A stretch of DNA of 11,379 bases from Bacteroidales bacterium (GCA_003162595.1 PMNJ01000004.1:2703-14081), one strand, 5' to 3'; positions 1-7,409 are shown, counted from the stretch's first letter. The notes: generated by a model from the sequence alone, not told the origin. Numbers and translations are program-made.

Positions 1-821
1 CCGAATGCCAACAGATATTGCTCTGCTATTCTAAGGTTAACTGCATTTAATCCGTTTTCCTCTGAAATTGCTAATGATATTGCTCTCAGACCGTTGGAAG
101 TTGCTTTTGCAAGTTGTTCAATCTCGGAAGCTCGTCCGGCGGCTTCATTAATTCTTTTCTGCATTTCACCTTCTGAATTTTTGATGAGAGCTTGTTTATC
201 TCCTTCAGCGACATTGATTTTTGCCTGTTTGGCCCCTTCGGATTCGGCAATGATTGCTCTCTTTTCCCTTTCAGCCCTCATCTGTTTTTCCATAGCATCT
301 TTTATGCTCTGGGGAGGCGAAATATTTTTAACCTCATACCTGGTTACTTTTACACCCCATGGTTCACTCGCCTTATCTACAGCTTCAACAATTGTAACAT
401 TTATTGTTTCACGTTCTTCAAAAGTTCTGTCTAGTTCAAGTTTACCGATAACGCTCCTCATGGTAGTCTGGGCTATCTGAATAGATGCAAATCTGTAATT
501 ATCAATTCCATAAGAGGCTTTTTGAGGATCAAGAACCTGGAGATAGAGAATACCATCTACCTCAACTGCGATATTATCACGGGTAATGCATATCTGTGGT
601 GCAACATCTATTGCCTGTTCTTTAAGTGTATGCCTGTATCTCACTTTATCGAAAAATGGGATAAGTAACTGAAAACCTGCTGTATAGGTTGCTCTGTATT
701 TCCCAAGCCTTTCAACAATGATTGCTGTTCTCTGTGGAACAATCTTAATCATTGATATAATCAAAATAAATCCTAAGAAGATTATACCGATAAGAATAAA
801 AGTTGTGCTTGATCCTTCCAT
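1..821 (-). CDS. SPFH/stomatin-family membrane protein, QmcA-like (3' end outside window)
   Basis: I translated this frame directly: 273 codons from an ATG at 819-821 remain open to the left edge, so the C-terminus is missing. One N-terminal membrane segment (residues about 8-28, rich in I/L/F) is followed by an SPFH/band-7 domain (about 29-180). Typical family stretches are visible: VPQRTAIIVERLGKY, GFQLLIPFFDKV, TMRSVIGKLELD and WGVKVTRYEVK. A charged Ala/Glu/Lys-rich coiled-coil (about 176-245) follows. Stomatin/QmcA proteins form large membrane-anchored assemblies in lipid microdomains, and their client is generally unclear. The gene starts 5 bp after the NfeD-like gene, the classic stomatin-NfeD pairing (E. 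coli qmcA-ybbJ), so the two are probably co-transcribed and act together. There is no Shine-Dalgarno sequence before the ATG. Family assignment is firm; exact orthology to QmcA is inferred. Confidence 0.93.
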   Translation of the reverse strand, partial: MEGSSTTFILIGIIFLGFILIISMIKIVPQRTAIIVERLGKYRATYTAGFQLLIPFFDKVRYRHTLKEQAIDVAPQICITRDNIAVEVDGILYLQVLDPQKASYGIDNYRFASIQIAQTTMRSVIGKLELDRTFEERETINVTIVEAVDKASEPWGVKVTRYEVKNISPPQSIKDAMEKQMRAEREKRAIIAESEGAKQAKINVAEGDKQALIKNSEGEMQKRINEAAGRASEIEQLAKATSNGLRAISLAISEENGLNAVNLRIAEQYLLAF

Positions 822-826
822 TTTAA

Positions 827-1279
827 TTATTTTTTAGGTTCAACTATTAATTTAAAACTATCTTTTTCAATAATGATAACTCTTTGTCCTTCTTTAATCT
901 CCGATTCAGATTCAGCTGTCCATGTTGTACCTTTAAACTCGACTTTCCCCTGTTTAATTCCACCAAAATCAATAGTGGCCAGCGCTTCTTTCCCTGTAAA
1001 CTCGTCTTCAACGTCGTCAGAATGAGTACTCTTACTATTTAAAAATTTTCTCTGAATTATTTTTCTCAGAGCGAATAGCAAGAGAGTTGAACTTACCGCA
1101 AAAATTACTATTTGCAGGTTTATTCCAGGATTTCCTATAAGGCAGACCAAGGCAGTAACCCAGGCGCCAAGACCAAAGAAAAAAATGATTAACCCTGGGA
1201 TGAGCAATTCGAGAAGAAACAGTCCCAGACCCAGAATGAACCAGAATAATTCCGGTTGGGAAAAAATGATTGTGCCCAT
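827..1279 (-). CDS. NfeD-like membrane protein (short form, YbbJ type)
   Basis: This is a 150-residue protein. Hydrophobic segments at about 11-36, 37-49 and 55-71 form an N-terminal membrane bundle. A polar linker (80-95) leads to a small C-terminal beta-rich domain (about 95-147; GKEALATIDFGGIKQGKVEF, then TAESESEIKEGQRVIIIE), which is the OB-fold signature of NfeD proteins. Length and layout match the short NfeD form without the serine-protease domain of long NfeD. NfeD partners stomatin/SPFH proteins at the membrane, and the downstream gene 5 bp away is such a protein. A candidate Bacteroidetes promoter lies 45-77 bp upstream. The role is probably structural or membrane quality control; no enzymatic activity is expected. 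Confidence 0.9.
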   Translation of the reverse strand: MGTIIFSQPELFWFILGLGLFLLELLIPGLIIFFFGLGAWVTALVCLIGNPGINLQIVIFAVSSTLLLFALRKIIQRKFLNSKSTHSDDVEDEFTGKEALATIDFGGIKQGKVEFKGTTWTAESESEIKEGQRVIIIEKDSFKLIVEPKK

Positions 1280-1323
1280 GATGAATAAATTAAAATTGTT
1301 AGCGAGATGAATGTTTTGTGAAG

Positions 1324-1356
1324 TAAAGATAAAATAAAATCTATAGAAAAATCAAA
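1324..1356 (-). promoter_or_regulatory. candidate Bacteroidetes-type promoter for the nfeD-SPFH pair
   Basis: On the minus strand TTTG (1353-1356) is followed 21 bp later by TATCTTTA (1324-1331), a 7/8 match to the Bacteroidetes -7 box TAnnTTTG. Transcription would start near 1317, leaving a leader of about 38 nt before the ATG at 1279. Such boxes are common by chance in AT-rich DNA, so this is a moderate call. Confidence 0.35.
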
Positions 1357-1417
1357 ATTTAGCTGTGTTTACGCTTCCTGTAAAAAGCTGAGAACAATAA
1401 TCTGAGTGGAGAGCAGT

Positions 1418-1960
1418 CTATTTCTTTTCTAATGTGTCATTTATGTTTTTCAACCATGTTGTAACCTTCTTAGCAAAGAAATTCAGGTTTTCACATTTAA
1501 AATCTCCTTCCATCTTAATGAGACTACCTTTATAGATACCGGTCTTCTCTGAGAATTGGTAGCAGAGATACTCAATCGAGCCTGCATCAGCTGAGACATT
1601 CTTTAGAGCAGTAACTTTACTTGACGATATATTTTTGATATAATTGGCATATTTCTTTAGCTCTTCCTTTGGGATTTTTTTCCCGGTATTGAGGCAATTT
1701 CCGATGTTATCAAGGACCTGACTTTCACTAAGGTTAAAATCTTTGTCCGGGAAATTCCAGTTCTGCGGATTCTTATATGTGAGAATATTTCCCTGAGTAT
1801 CGACCAGGAATCCATTATGCTGATACCCCCATGCATAATTTACATAATCAACCTGATAAAGTATTGCCTGCTTTTCATCGATAACAGCATTTTTTTTACA
1901 ACCTGAAATAATAAAGGCTAAAAGCAAAATAAAAATAATATTTACCTGAAAATTTTTCAT
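1418..1960 (-). CDS. hypothetical lipoprotein
   Basis: I do not recognise this protein. The frame stays open to a TTG at 2032, but I choose the ATG at 1958-1960. It gives a textbook lipoprotein signal peptide: basic n-region MKNFQ, hydrophobic core IIFILLLAFI, lipobox ISGC with Cys21. The upstream TTG also overlaps a promoter-like TAnnTTTG box. The mature part (about 160 residues) begins KKNAV, is polar and Asn/Lys-rich, and has aromatic clusters (NYAWGYQHNG, NPQNWNFPD) and three further cysteines (89, 133, 156). The C-terminus is Lys-rich. The residues after Cys21 lack the acidic run used as a surface-export signal in Bacteroidetes, so a periplasm-facing location is more likely. It stands alone on the minus strand, 138 bp upstream of the nfeD gene. 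Lipoprotein nature is well supported; function is unknown. Confidence 0.78.
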   Translation of the reverse strand: MKNFQVNIIFILLLAFIISGCKKNAVIDEKQAILYQVDYVNYAWGYQHNGFLVDTQGNILTYKNPQNWNFPDKDFNLSESQVLDNIGNCLNTGKKIPKEELKKYANYIKNISSSKVTALKNVSADAGSIEYLCYQFSEKTGIYKGSLIKMEGDFKCENLNFFAKKVTTWLKNINDTLEKK

Positions 1961-2029
1961 TAGTAGGTTGTTAAAACCTGTATTCTCAAAAATCAGACCA
2001 GTCTGAACAGTTATTGAACAATTAGAATA

Positions 2030-2037
2030 CAAATTTA
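2030..2037 (-). promoter_or_regulatory. candidate -7 promoter box for the lipoprotein gene
   Basis: TAAATTTG on the minus strand matches TAnnTTTG exactly. It would start a transcript near 2022, about 60 nt before the preferred ATG at 1960. No TTTG -33 box is seen at 19-21 bp, so support rests on the -7 box alone. Confidence 0.3.
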
Positions 2038-2236
2038 TTTAATATACTGTTAAAGAGAATAGTGAAGTAAATAAATTTTATCGATTCGTTTATTTTTCGT
2101 AAATTTTATGGTCAATAATTCATATAGAACTACCCTGAGTTCTGACAAATCTCATCCGTCGCTTATACGGGATAAATAATTAATATACAAAGTTATATAC
2201 ACTCTGTATTTCAGCACCTACAACAAATACCCATTC

Positions 2237-2243
2237 AAGGAGG
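2237..2243 (+). promoter_or_regulatory. strong Shine-Dalgarno sequence of the kinase-like gene
   Basis: AAGGAGG lies 8 nt before the ATG at 2252, at near-ideal spacing. It stands out because the other complete genes here have no such site at normal spacing, as is usual in Bacteroidetes. It fixes the start of the kinase-like gene. Confidence 0.7.
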
Positions 2244-2251
2244 CAAGTGAG

Positions 2252-2974
2252 ATGGAAAAATTTTTTGACTATTTTGATGGTCGGTACAGAGAGTCAATAT
2301 TTAAAAAGACTCCTGTTGATGATGGTCCTGTAATTACCATTTCCAGGTTGACGGGTTGTGATGCCAGGCAGGTAGCTGCAATTCTGGTAGATGACCTTAA
2401 TCATAAATTTGGCATAAACAAATGGAAATGGGTTGATAAGGATATTATCTACGCAATTGCAAAAGAGCTTAATACAGATACTCAACGTGTTGAGAATTTC
2501 TATAAAGGTATCGAACTATCCAATTTATCAGAAATGATAATGGCTTTTTCAGGTGGTTTTGTCAGCGACCTGAGAGTAAAAAAAGCTATTAAAGATGTCG
2601 TATTCTCGATGTGTAAAGAGGGATTTATAGTACTTGTGGGAAGAGGAGGGGTTTCAATAGCCAATGAAATTACCGATGCACTTCATATCAGGCTGGTTGC
2701 TCCATTCTATTGGAGAGTTGAGAATGTAATGAAAAAGAAAGAGATGAACCTTGAGACCGCTGAAGAATATGTCATTGATACCGATGAAAAGCGGTTCAAT
2801 CTGATACGAACCTTCATGGATAAAAAGCCCCTTAACATTGATTACCTTTTTGATGCCACAGTTAACCGGAGCTCTTTTTCAATACAGGAGATTTCGGATG
2901 TGATCCTGTCGATGTATGAAAAGAAAGTTTGCCGGCAAATTGCAGAAAGAAAAAAGACACATAGGATTTGTTAA
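2252..2974 (+). CDS. cytidylate-kinase-like protein (P-loop NTPase, Cytidylate_kin2 type)
   Basis: This 240-residue protein has the layout of the cytidylate-kinase-like family. An N-terminal extension (1-25) leads to a beta-strand/P-loop region (ITISRLTGCDARQVA, 28-42), a WVDKDII segment (60-66) and a mobile helical region. GRGG (130-133) follows, then HIRLVAPFYWRVENVM (145-160), a TDEKR stretch (177-181) and DYLFDATVNRSSFS near the C-terminus. In canonical nucleoside monophosphate kinases the P-loop is glycine-rich (GxxGxGK). Here it reads LTGCDARQ, so nucleotide binding may be altered. The family is probably a phosphotransferase, but its substrate is not established and it should not be equated with housekeeping CMP kinase (Cmk). 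The C-terminal tail (225-240) is strongly basic. The gene is monocistronic, with a strong SD, and converges on the malic enzyme with only 11 bp between stops. Confidence 0.82.
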   Translation: MEKFFDYFDGRYRESIFKKTPVDDGPVITISRLTGCDARQVAAILVDDLNHKFGINKWKWVDKDIIYAIAKELNTDTQRVENFYKGIELSNLSEMIMAFSGGFVSDLRVKKAIKDVVFSMCKEGFIVLVGRGGVSIANEITDALHIRLVAPFYWRVENVMKKKEMNLETAEEYVIDTDEKRFNLIRTFMDKKPLNIDYLFDATVNRSSFSIQEISDVILSMYEKKVCRQIAERKKTHRIC

Positions 2975-2985
2975 ATACTTTAGCT

Positions 2986-4293
2986 CTACATACCGCTGCA
3001 GTCAGCAATCTTTTTTATGTGGTCGCTCAGTCTTCTGTCGAGACTCTTCTTATAGGCATCCCAATCGGAGATAGGATATTTGGCCACACCGCTATCCATT
3101 GCTGCTTTGGCAACTGCCGGAGCCACACACGATATTAATCTTGGATCAACCGGCTTTGGAATAATATACTCTTTTCCGAAAATCAGTTTATCTACATTGT
3201 ATGCCTTTAGAACAGAAACAGGTACGGGTTCTTTTGCTAATGCTGCAAGAGCCTTCGAAGCTGCAAGCTTCATCTCTTCGTTAATGGTTGAGGCCCTTAC
3301 ATCCAATGCACCCCGGAATATAAATGGGAAACCCAGCACATTATTAATCTGGTTTGGATAATCCGATCTTCCGGTAGCAAAGATCATGTCATCCCTTGTT
3401 GCCATAGCATCTTCGTAGGAGATTTCTGGATTAGGATTGGCCATTGCAAATATGATAGGGTTATCTGCCATGGACGCCAGCATGTCTTTTGACATCATAC
3501 AGGCGGCAGAAAGACCCAGGAACAGATCGGCACCTTTAACTGACTGTTCCAGAGTGTCAATGTCCCTGGATGTTACGAATTCCTGCTTATATTTATTAAG
3601 GTCTTTCCTTTTCTTATTTATTACACCTTTCGAGTCACACATCACTATGTTTTCTCTTCTGACACCGAGGGAAACATATAATCTGGAGCATGAAATAGCG
3701 GCTGCACCTGCGCCACACACTACCATCTTCAGATCCTCTATTTTTCTGCCTGTAATTTCAAGAGAATTCAGCAAACCGGCTGCAGAGATAATTGCAGTTC
3801 CGTGCTGATCATCATGAAATACCGGAATATCGAGAATCTTTTTTAGTTCTGTTTCAACCTCGAAACATTCAGGAGCTTTAATATCTTCAAGGTTTATTCC
3901 TCCAAAAGTGGGGGCAATTTGTCTGCAAAACTCAATTAATTTGACAGGATCTTTTTCATTAACCTCAATATCGAAAACATCAACATCAGCAAATACTTTA
4001 AACAGGAGTCCTTTTCCCTCCATCACTGGTTTACCAGCCATGGCTCCTATATCACCTAACCCGAGTACAGCTGTACCGTTAGAAATAACCGCTACAAGAT
4101 TCCCTTTAGCTGTATAAGTGTAAACATCTTCAGGTGTCTTTTCTATTTCAAGACAAGGATAAGCTACACCCGGTGTATATGCCATACTGAGATCGAATTG
4201 AGTACTATACGGTTTTGTGGGTATGACCTCTATTTTACCATGACGTCCTCTGCTATGATAGAGGAGCGCATCTTCTTTTGTCACTTTAGGCAT
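2986..4293 (-). CDS. NADP-dependent malic enzyme, MaeB-like catalytic part without the phosphotransacetylase-like domain
   Basis: This 435-residue cytoplasmic enzyme oxidatively decarboxylates L-malate to pyruvate, making NAD(P)H. The malic N-domain carries the catalytic Tyr39 (AYTPGVA), Lys94 (EGKGLLFK) and the metal ligands Glu136/Asp137 (NLEDIKAPE) and Asp161/Asp162 (FHDDQHGTA). The NAD-binding domain has GAGAAA (194-199), and ANPNPEIS (285-292) and ATGRSDYPNQINN (306-318) complete the active site. The sequence resembles the hybrid MaeB family, whose members are usually about 750-760 residues with a C-terminal phosphotransacetylase-like domain. This one stops just after RLISCVAPAVAKAAMDSGVA plus a short linker helix. 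The DNA beyond the stop is filled by the convergent kinase-like gene, so the second domain is absent rather than frameshifted. NADP rather than NAD preference is inferred from the family. The ATG at 4293 begins MPKVTKEDALLYH, the usual family N-terminus. Confidence 0.95.
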   Translation of the reverse strand: MPKVTKEDALLYHSRGRHGKIEVIPTKPYSTQFDLSMAYTPGVAYPCLEIEKTPEDVYTYTAKGNLVAVISNGTAVLGLGDIGAMAGKPVMEGKGLLFKVFADVDVFDIEVNEKDPVKLIEFCRQIAPTFGGINLEDIKAPECFEVETELKKILDIPVFHDDQHGTAIISAAGLLNSLEITGRKIEDLKMVVCGAGAAAISCSRLYVSLGVRRENIVMCDSKGVINKKRKDLNKYKQEFVTSRDIDTLEQSVKGADLFLGLSAACMMSKDMLASMADNPIIFAMANPNPEISYEDAMATRDDMIFATGRSDYPNQINNVLGFPFIFRGALDVRASTINEEMKLAASKALAALAKEPVPVSVLKAYNVDKLIFGKEYIIPKPVDPRLISCVAPAVAKAAMDSGVAKYPISDWDAYKKSLDRRLSDHIKKIADCSGM

Positions 4294-4666
4294 GATGATA
4301 TATTTTAATTAGTTTCTCTGATTTCATAGAATTAACTGAATATCATTAATATAAAAGCAAACTGTCAAAATAGTCTATTCGAATTTACTATTAAAAAATC
4401 AATATTTGTATGAGAAAAATCAGTGTATGATATTTCCGAAATTATTTTCAAAAAACGGTTGAGCCCAGCTTATTTTACAGTCACTCCAGTCATCTTAACT
4501 CATACATAATATTAATTTCATATTATGCCGAATTTCACTTAAGATCAGACTGTTTTGATTTAGATTTCAATAATGAATAAAAATATTTTGCATTGATGAC
4601 AAAATTAGATATTTTCAGCCGTAGTATTGATAACAGTTTTATCCTGAATTTATATTTACTTTTTCT
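4294..4666. other. 373 bp divergent intergenic region between the malic enzyme and ROK kinase genes
   Basis: This AT-rich stretch must hold the promoters of both flanking genes. I see no convincing gene, no strong hairpin and no full TTTG-N19-21-TAnnTTTG promoter on either strand. Near-matches such as TATTTTG occur on both strands, but they are one base short of the consensus spacing. I cannot assign a regulator site. Confidence 0.5.
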
Positions 4667-5602
4667 ATGAATAAAAACATTGCAATAGGTACTGATATAG
4701 GAGGAAGCCATATCAGTTGTGCCGCCATTGATCTGGTTTCGGGTAAGATCATAAGAAATACTTTGACAGAAAGATCAGTCGACAATCAGGCTCAGGCAAA
4801 TGCTATTATTGGTACCTGGACCCAGGCTTTATCAGCTGTTTTAGAGAAAGTTCCGATTGAAAATGTTAAAGGAATCGGCTTTGCAATGCCAGGTCCGTTT
4901 GACTATGTAAAGGGTATTTCTTATATCCGCGGTGTTGCAAAATATGAGAATCTCTATGGAATCAATATATCTGATGCAATATCATACAACCTGAGTGCTA
5001 AGGATGATTTCCTCATCAGATTCATGAATGATGCTTCCTCCTTTGCTGTGGGAGAGGCCTGGGCAGGTAGTGCTGCTAATTTCAACCGTTCACTCTCAAT
5101 TACACTTGGTACGGGTTTTGGATCAGCATTTATCAGTAACCGTATACCGATAGTTGATGGACCAGAAGTACCTAAATTAGGTTGTATCTATCACATACCC
5201 TATAAAGATGGAATTGCTGATGATTATTTTTCGACCCGGGGATTGCTTTCCAGATATAAAAAGCTTACCGGTAAAGAGCTGGTTGGGGTAAAAGAACTTG
5301 CTTCCCTGGCAGGAACCGAAAAAGCAGTAAAAGATCTCTTTACCGATTTTGGAGACAATGCCGGATTGTTTCTTGCACCGTGGCTCAAAAAGTTCAGAGC
5401 TGAAATTTTAGTTATAGGAGGGAATATATCTCATGCATATAGCCTTTTTGGTGATGTATTTGAAAGCAGGTTGAAAAAGGAAAATTGCTTTTGCGAAGTA
5501 GCTATTTCAAATCTGAAAGAGGATGCTGCCCTTCTTGGTAGCGGATATCTGCTTGATGATGATTTCTGGAGATCAGTTCAACACGCATTGCCGTTAATGT
5601 AA
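4667..5602 (+). CDS. ROK-family sugar kinase (glucokinase-like), zinc motif absent
   Basis: This 311-residue protein has the two-lobe sugar kinase fold. The first phosphate loop is DIGGSH (10-15), followed by GIGFAMPGPFD (69-79). The sugar site carries the catalytic Asp122 in NDASSFAVGE (121-130), with the second phosphate loop LGTGFGSA (147-154), VIGGNIS (249-255) and EDAALLGSG (285-293). ROK proteins are either ATP-dependent hexose kinases or DNA-binding repressors. There is no N-terminal helix-turn-helix, so a kinase is the better call. The usual ROK zinc motif (CxCGxxGCxE) is missing; the equivalent region reads LGCIYHIPYKDG, and a few ROK sugar kinases also lack it. The likely substrate is a hexose such as glucose or mannose, but this is not decided by the sequence. 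An FHS sugar transporter follows 129 bp downstream, suggesting coupled uptake and phosphorylation. Confidence 0.88.
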   Translation: MNKNIAIGTDIGGSHISCAAIDLVSGKIIRNTLTERSVDNQAQANAIIGTWTQALSAVLEKVPIENVKGIGFAMPGPFDYVKGISYIRGVAKYENLYGINISDAISYNLSAKDDFLIRFMNDASSFAVGEAWAGSAANFNRSLSITLGTGFGSAFISNRIPIVDGPEVPKLGCIYHIPYKDGIADDYFSTRGLLSRYKKLTGKELVGVKELASLAGTEKAVKDLFTDFGDNAGLFLAPWLKKFRAEILVIGGNISHAYSLFGDVFESRLKKENCFCEVAISNLKEDAALLGSGYLLDDDFWRSVQHALPLM

Positions 5603-5686
5603 ACCTGATGATATAAAAACCTGACACCAATCGCCCGTAACCTGACGCCACTTGGTAACGGCAACAGGCTTCAGACATCAGGCGAT
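5602..5686. repeat. repeat-rich, fold-prone spacer between the ROK kinase and transporter genes
   Basis: Two near-identical 12-mers, AACCTGACACCA (5618-5629) and AACCTGACGCCA (5639-5650), are 21 bp apart, two helical turns. A partial third copy, AACCTGATG, begins at 5602. Inverted pairs overlap them: CCTGATG (5604-5610) with CATCAGG (5676-5682), ATCGCC (5630-5635) with GGCGAT (5681-5686), and CCGTAACC (5635-5642) with GGTAACGG (5654-5661, one mismatch). It is richer in G+C than its surroundings. It could be a protein-binding operator array, an intercistronic RNA fold or a remnant of a small repeat element; I cannot choose between these. Confidence 0.55.
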
Positions 5687-5731
5687 GGGAAAAAATAATA
5701 ATATATATCTTTAGCCTCAAACCAAACTATT

Positions 5732-6883
5732 ATGGATACACAAAAAGTAAACATCAAAAAAATACTCCCCGTACTGATGGCATTCTTTGTCATGAGCTTT
5801 GTTGACCTCGTTGGTATCGGGGTCGACCGTGTAAGTAAAGATATGAACCTTAGCGCTACCCTGGCCCAGTTAATCCCTTCAGTAGCTTTTTTATGGTTTT
5901 TTATTCTGTCTGTCCCGGTGGGAGTTATGCAATCACGACTGGGTAAACGCTTTGTACTCAACATAGGTATGATTGTAACAGCGCTCGGACTTCTGGTTCC
6001 GTTTTTCTTTTATTCTTTCGCGATGGTACTTGCCGGATTTGCTCTTCTTGGAATCGGGAATACAATTGTCCAGGTTTCTGCGAATCCTCTGATTGTAGAT
6101 GTTGTTCCCGGAAACCGGAAATCGAGTTTCCTCAGCTTTTCACAATTTATTAAGGCTATAGGCTCGATGATAGGTGCTCCGCTGGCAGCAGTTTTTGCAT
6201 CGCGTTTTGGAGACTGGAAACTGGAATTCCTTGTTTTCGGTATTGTTTCAATTCTTTCAGTTCTATGGCTGGCTTCAGTGAAAATTGAGGAAGCCAAACT
6301 TATAGAAAAAAAAGCCACTTTTGCTTCATCTTTCGAACTCCTGGGTAACGGATTTGTGCTCATGATGGTCATTTCGATTTTCCTGGTGGTAGGTATCGAT
6401 GTGGGATTCAATTCCAATTCCGGACAGTTCCTTATCAAACATTTTGGCATAGATTCGACAACAGCTGAATCGGGAAGAAGCGTTTATTTCTTTGGACGTA
6501 TGCTTGGAACATTCGCAGGGGCTATAATGCTCACAAGAATTTCATCACGAACATTCTTCATTTGGACCTCAGCTCTTGGAATTATATGCCTGGCTTCAAT
6601 CTTATTGATCTCATCACCTGTCATAGCATGGGTCCTCGTCTTCCTGATCGGACTTGCTGTTGCTAACATTTTTCCACTGGTATTTTCAATCACAGTTGAA
6701 AAATATCCTACACGTATCAATGAAATTTCAGGTTTGATGATGATGGCAATTTCCGGTGGAGCAGTTATCCCATTACTTATTGGCTGGATAAGCGATCTTA
6801 GCAATGTTGCTTACGGGATGTCGATCCTGATTATTTGTATGATTTATCTGTTATCAGTATCTATTTACAGTCTTAAGAGATAA
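5732..6883 (+). CDS. FHS-family (FucP-like) MFS sugar transporter
   Basis: This 383-residue inner-membrane protein has about twelve predicted membrane segments (roughly 11-31, 44-66, 74-94, 96-116, 139-157, 165-183, 207-226, 249-267, 274-293, 297-320, 333-352 and 359-379). Family markers are GNTIVQVSANPL (109-120) and SGLMMMAISGGAVIP (333-347), both characteristic of the fucose/galactose/hexose:proton symporter branch of the MFS. It is somewhat short beside typical FucP (about 430 residues). FHS members carry fucose, glucose, galactose or N-acetylglucosamine. The upstream ROK kinase would phosphorylate an imported free hexose. A fucose substrate is possible given the fucosidase downstream, but no fucose-specific catabolic gene is present. 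The ATG at 5732 lacks a Shine-Dalgarno sequence. An intrinsic terminator lies 40 bp after the stop. Confidence 0.9.
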   Translation: MDTQKVNIKKILPVLMAFFVMSFVDLVGIGVDRVSKDMNLSATLAQLIPSVAFLWFFILSVPVGVMQSRLGKRFVLNIGMIVTALGLLVPFFFYSFAMVLAGFALLGIGNTIVQVSANPLIVDVVPGNRKSSFLSFSQFIKAIGSMIGAPLAAVFASRFGDWKLEFLVFGIVSILSVLWLASVKIEEAKLIEKKATFASSFELLGNGFVLMMVISIFLVVGIDVGFNSNSGQFLIKHFGIDSTTAESGRSVYFFGRMLGTFAGAIMLTRISSRTFFIWTSALGIICLASILLISSPVIAWVLVFLIGLAVANIFPLVFSITVEKYPTRINEISGLMMMAISGGAVIPLLIGWISDLSNVAYGMSILIICMIYLLSVSIYSLKR

Positions 6884-6922
6884 ACAATAAGACTACGAAC
6901 TGATTATTCTTTGGAATATTAT

Positions 6923-6956
6923 AAAAGACAGGTTGAAAGCCTGTCTTTTTATTTTT
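6923..6956 (+). terminator. rho-independent terminator after the transporter gene
   Basis: A perfect 10-bp stem, AAAAGACAGG (6923-6932) with CCTGTCTTTT (6940-6949), encloses a 7-nt loop. The 3' arm runs into a T-rich tract to 6956. Its position 40 bp beyond the stop, together with the A-tract on the 5' arm, makes it a good bidirectional terminator candidate, but its obvious client is the transporter transcript. Confidence 0.85.
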
Positions 6957-7241
6957 AATTGATCCTTATTCATCCAATCATAACCGACTTATGTACATTA
7001 AAACAGATGGTTCGTACAAAAATGAACCATATTGTCATTTTTTACTGAAGATCGCATTATTTTAGTGTTGTTTTTGAAGAGTCTGTTGATGTATAAAAGG
7101 GAAATCTGTTTCAACTTGGGGTTATACAATTTTTGTGAATAACTGGCCTTATCTTTATTATACCAGAATCCCTTTTTAAAAAAAGGTTCAGGCTTTTCTT
7201 CGAAAAAAGATGCGGAGATAGTTGCAGTTACGATTGTGAAG

Positions 7242-7334
7242 ATGATTCAGAATGGTGATATGGCGCCAAAACTGAATAAAAGAATAACAGATAGTCTTGA
7301 ATCAAAATTGAAAATAAAAGAAGAAGACAGGTAA
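7242..7334 (+). pseudogene. orphan short reading frame, possible gene remnant
   Basis: From an ATG at 7242 it encodes 30 residues (MIQNGDMAPKLNKRITDSLE, then a Lys/Glu-rich end). The same frame is open upstream without an ATG or GTG start at least to 7142, adding residues such as KKDAEIVAVTIVK. The coding-like amphipathic composition suggests the C-terminal fragment of a lost gene, but I do not recognise the family. A run of seven A (about 7180-7187) could mark a frameshift. It could equally be a chance frame; confidence is low. Confidence 0.25.
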
Positions 7335-7340
7335 ATAGTT

Positions 7341-7348
7341 TAGGTTTG
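7341..7348 (+). promoter_or_regulatory. candidate -7 promoter box for the fucosidase leader
   Basis: TAGGTTTG is an exact TAnnTTTG match. A start near 7355 would place the 11-bp inverted repeat at the very 5' end of the transcript and give a leader of about 240 nt. No -33 TTTG is present at 19-21 bp, which weakens the call. Confidence 0.3.
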
Positions 7349-7357
7349 ATTTTCCAC

Positions 7358-7403
7358 TGTTCCGGAGTTCCCTTTTCCCCATTTCCCCAACTACTCCGGA
7401 ACA
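7358..7403. repeat. 11-bp perfect inverted repeat with a pyrimidine-rich loop
   Basis: TGTTCCGGAGT (7358-7368) is the exact reverse complement of ACTCCGGAACA (7393-7403). The 24-nt loop has C-runs; on the other strand these are GGGG, GGGG and GGG, close to a G-quadruplex pattern. As RNA the stem would be stable. Confidence 0.75.
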
Positions 7404-7409
7404 TTTTAT

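Noticed and set aside
94..480. 128-codon plus-strand reading frame
   Set aside because: It is antisense to the SPFH gene, whose translation on the minus strand shows clear family motifs; the plus frame shows none.
1961..2032. 24-codon N-terminal extension of the lipoprotein from a TTG start
   Set aside because: It would bury the signal peptide, uses a weak start codon and overlaps a promoter-like box.
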